Below, piece after piece: positions 15,775-17,221 of a DNA stretch of 17,221 nt (position 1 is its first letter; every line of letters starts with the position of its first letter). The stretch is from NCBI GenBank assembly GCA_044449065.1, contig JBIOHP010000043.1:1-17221 (forward strand). The letters run 5' to 3'. Below the pieces are notes generated by a model that saw only the letters and a list, made by a program, of their open reading frames with translations, searched no databases and was not told where the DNA came from. Both the position numbers and the translations under genes were made by a program. The stretch comes from JBIOHP01 sp044449065. Lineage in GTDB: Bacteria; Bacteroidota; Ignavibacteria; UBA10030; SZUA-254.

Positions 15775-16914
15775 ATGAATTTTGAGTTTTCAGAAACACA
15801 ATTAATGATACAGGAAACAGCGAAGCAATTTGCTGAAACCGAACTTGCTCCCTCGGCAATCGAGCGGGATGAAAAGGAGGAATTTCCTCACGAACAAGTG
15901 AAAAAGTTAGGCGAATTGGGATTTCTTGGCATGATGGTTCCGGAACAATACGGCGGCGCAAATCTGGATACAACCAGTTACGTTTTGGCGATGATTGAAA
16001 TTTCAAAAGTTGACGCTTCTCTAGGTGTCATTATGTCGGTCAATAATTCGCTTGTGTGCCACGGTATTAATAAGTGGGGAACCGAGGAACAAAAACAAAA
16101 ATTTCTCATCCCGCTGGCGTCTGGGAAAAAACTTGGTGCGTTTGCGCTTTCTGAACCGGAAGCGGGAAGCGATGCCTCAAATCAACGCACGACGGCAGTC
16201 AAGCAGGATGATTTTTACATCATCAACGGGACGAAAAACTTTATCACTAACGGGTCGAGCGCCGATGTTATTATCGTGATGGCAACGACTGATAAAACTC
16301 AGGGTGCGCATGGAGTAAGTGCGTTCATCGTCGAAAAGGACACTCCGGGATTGTCAGTTGCAAAAAAAGAAAAGAAATTGGGCATCCGGAGTTCTGACAC
16401 TGTTTCTCTTGCTTTTGAAGATTGTAAGATACCGGCTGCAAACAGAATCGGTGAAGAGGGATTTGGTTTCAAATTTGCCATGAAAACTCTAGATGGCGGA
16501 AGGATTGGTATTGCCGCGCAAGCTCTTGGAATCGCAAAGGCATCGGTTGAGGCGGCGAAAAACTACGCTAAACAACGCAAAGCTTTTGGGAAATATTTAG
16601 CTGATTTTCAAGCAATTCAATTTAAAATTGCTGATTGTGCCACCCAACTTGAAGCGGCAATTTTGCTAACTTTGCAAGCGGCTGCGCTTAAAGATCAGGG
16701 GAAACCGTTTGGTACAGAAGCTGCAATGGCGAAATTATTCTCCTCCCGCGTTGCTGTCGGGGCTGCGTTAGAGGCAATTCAAATTCATGGCGGTTATGGT
16801 TATATGAAAGAATATAACGTTGAAAGATATCTCCGGGATGCGAAAATTACCGAAATTTATGAAGGAACGTCGGAAGTTCAGCGAATTGTAATTGCTCGCG
16901 AAATCTTAAAATAA
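15775..16914 (+). CDS. Acyl-CoA dehydrogenase, short-chain (butyryl-CoA) type
   Basis: This 379-residue FAD enzyme interconverts acyl-CoA and enoyl-CoA, passing electrons to electron-transfer flavoprotein. Seen in order: N-terminal helical domain (FSETQLMIQETAKQFAE), LGFLGMMVPEQYGG, the FAD/substrate strand FALSEPEAGSDA, KNFITNGSSAD, KLGIRSSDT, RKAFGKYLADFQAIQF, QIHGGYGYMKEY and the C-terminal EIYEGTSEVQRIVIAR, with Glu363 at the position of the catalytic base of short-chain enzymes. AGGA lies six bases before ATG 15775. The 54-base gap after the hydroxyacyl-CoA dehydrogenase has no terminator, so it is probably part of the same operon. No etfAB is in view. Chain length is inferred from the operon and Glu position. 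Confidence 0.93.
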   Translation: MNFEFSETQLMIQETAKQFAETELAPSAIERDEKEEFPHEQVKKLGELGFLGMMVPEQYGGANLDTTSYVLAMIEISKVDASLGVIMSVNNSLVCHGINKWGTEEQKQKFLIPLASGKKLGAFALSEPEAGSDASNQRTTAVKQDDFYIINGTKNFITNGSSADVIIVMATTDKTQGAHGVSAFIVEKDTPGLSVAKKEKKLGIRSSDTVSLAFEDCKIPAANRIGEEGFGFKFAMKTLDGGRIGIAAQALGIAKASVEAAKNYAKQRKAFGKYLADFQAIQFKIADCATQLEAAILLTLQAAALKDQGKPFGTEAAMAKLFSSRVAVGAALEAIQIHGGYGYMKEYNVERYLRDAKITEIYEGTSEVQRIVIAREILK

Positions 16915-17221
16915 GGATAGATTAAAAAATCTTTCAGAATTTCATAAATTTCCTCTAATTTCATCAAATTAGCTGTTTATAACGACTTAACTGGTTTTGT
17001 TAAAGATTTAGTCAATAAAAACTTGACAAATTATCGTTTTTTTATTTACCAGCCAGAATTAGCATGGTTTTTCCCCTTGATAAATACAGGACAAAATCTA
17101 CCAACCCCGATATGGGGCTCGACAGCCTTTAGATTCGATAGTTTTAACCAAAATATTTCTAAATTCACAGAATCGTCCTCTCTGATTGCAGAAGAAATAG
17201 GTTTTCAAAGAGTTTTCCAAC
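16915..17221. other. AT-rich gene-free tail
   Basis: No gene is supported. The tail holds two AT-rich stems near the start, a directly repeated AATTTCAT (16938 and 16957), a consensus TTGACA at 17023-17028 without a convincing -10 partner, and a CCCC-GATAT-GGGG stem at 17105-17117. A downstream gene may begin beyond the window. Confidence 0.5.
16955..16972 (+). terminator. AT-rich hairpin downstream of the acyl-CoA dehydrogenase
   Basis: CTAATTT (16955-16961) pairs perfectly with AAATTAG (16966-16972) around CATC. Only a short interrupted T run (CTGTTTAT) follows. A second small stem, AGATT/AATCT at 16919-16932, lies just after the stop codon. Either could end the operon, but both are weak. 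Confidence 0.3.

Noticed and set aside
17110..17160. tmRNA 5' end (GGGGCTCGACAG, ATTCGATAG)
   Set aside because: The resemblance is brief; no tag reading frame ending in an Ala-rich tail and no 3' acceptor half can be seen in the window.
17098..17221. A 40-codon minus-strand frame entering from the right edge
   Set aside because: An open run of this length is expected by chance in six frames, and the translation resembles no family I know.

Overview
The window looks like chromosomal DNA from the Ignavibacteria/Chlorobi side of the Bacteroidota (FCB) group. This placement is an inference. It rests on the type IX secretion (T9SS) C-terminal sorting domain at the end of the first gene (core LEQNYPNPFNP), an OmpA protein with thrombospondin type-3 repeats, a Rho of ordinary length (417 aa) without the long N-terminal insertion common in Bacteroidia, A/T-rich leaders often lacking a clear Shine-Dalgarno, and moderate GC by eye. 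Every gene I can support lies on the + strand. I see no tRNA, rRNA, CRISPR array or transposase gene.

Layout: (1) 2-4144, the 3' part of a giant secreted protein: beta-helix end, Ig/TIG-like domain, alpha/beta-hydrolase (lipase-like) domain with a readable Ser-Asp-His set, further Ig-like domains, a duplicated WNL...GYW module and a T9SS sorting domain. (2) 4145-4487, a gene-free gap packed with short perfect hairpins that share a CC-NNN-GG core, followed by a candidate promoter. (3) 4488-7343, a large TPR lipoprotein resembling T9SS component PorW/SprE, with a long disordered Pro/Thr/Ser/Asp linker splitting two TPR blocks. (4) 7367-10387, a tight pyrK-pyrD-folC run (electron-transfer and catalytic subunits of the NAD-linked dihydroorotate dehydrogenase, then folylpolyglutamate synthase). 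(5) 10617-11870, rho with its own promoter, a leader of about 180 nt and a likely terminator. (6) 11977-13371, an OmpA-family envelope protein with its own promoter and a strong intrinsic terminator. (7) 13675-16914, an acyl-CoA cluster: thiolase, 3-hydroxyacyl-CoA dehydrogenase and acyl-CoA dehydrogenase, with no enoyl-CoA hydratase in view. (8) 16915-17221, an AT-rich tail with no supported gene.

How they fit together: groups 1 and 3 plausibly belong to one theme, export of large surface enzymes by T9SS (cargo plus a possible accessory lipoprotein). The rest is housekeeping: pyrimidine and folate metabolism, transcription termination, envelope anchoring and short-chain fatty-acid (butyrate-level) CoA chemistry. 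The least explained pieces are the hairpin array at 4165-4378, the duplicated module before the sorting domain, and the disordered insert in the TPR lipoprotein.
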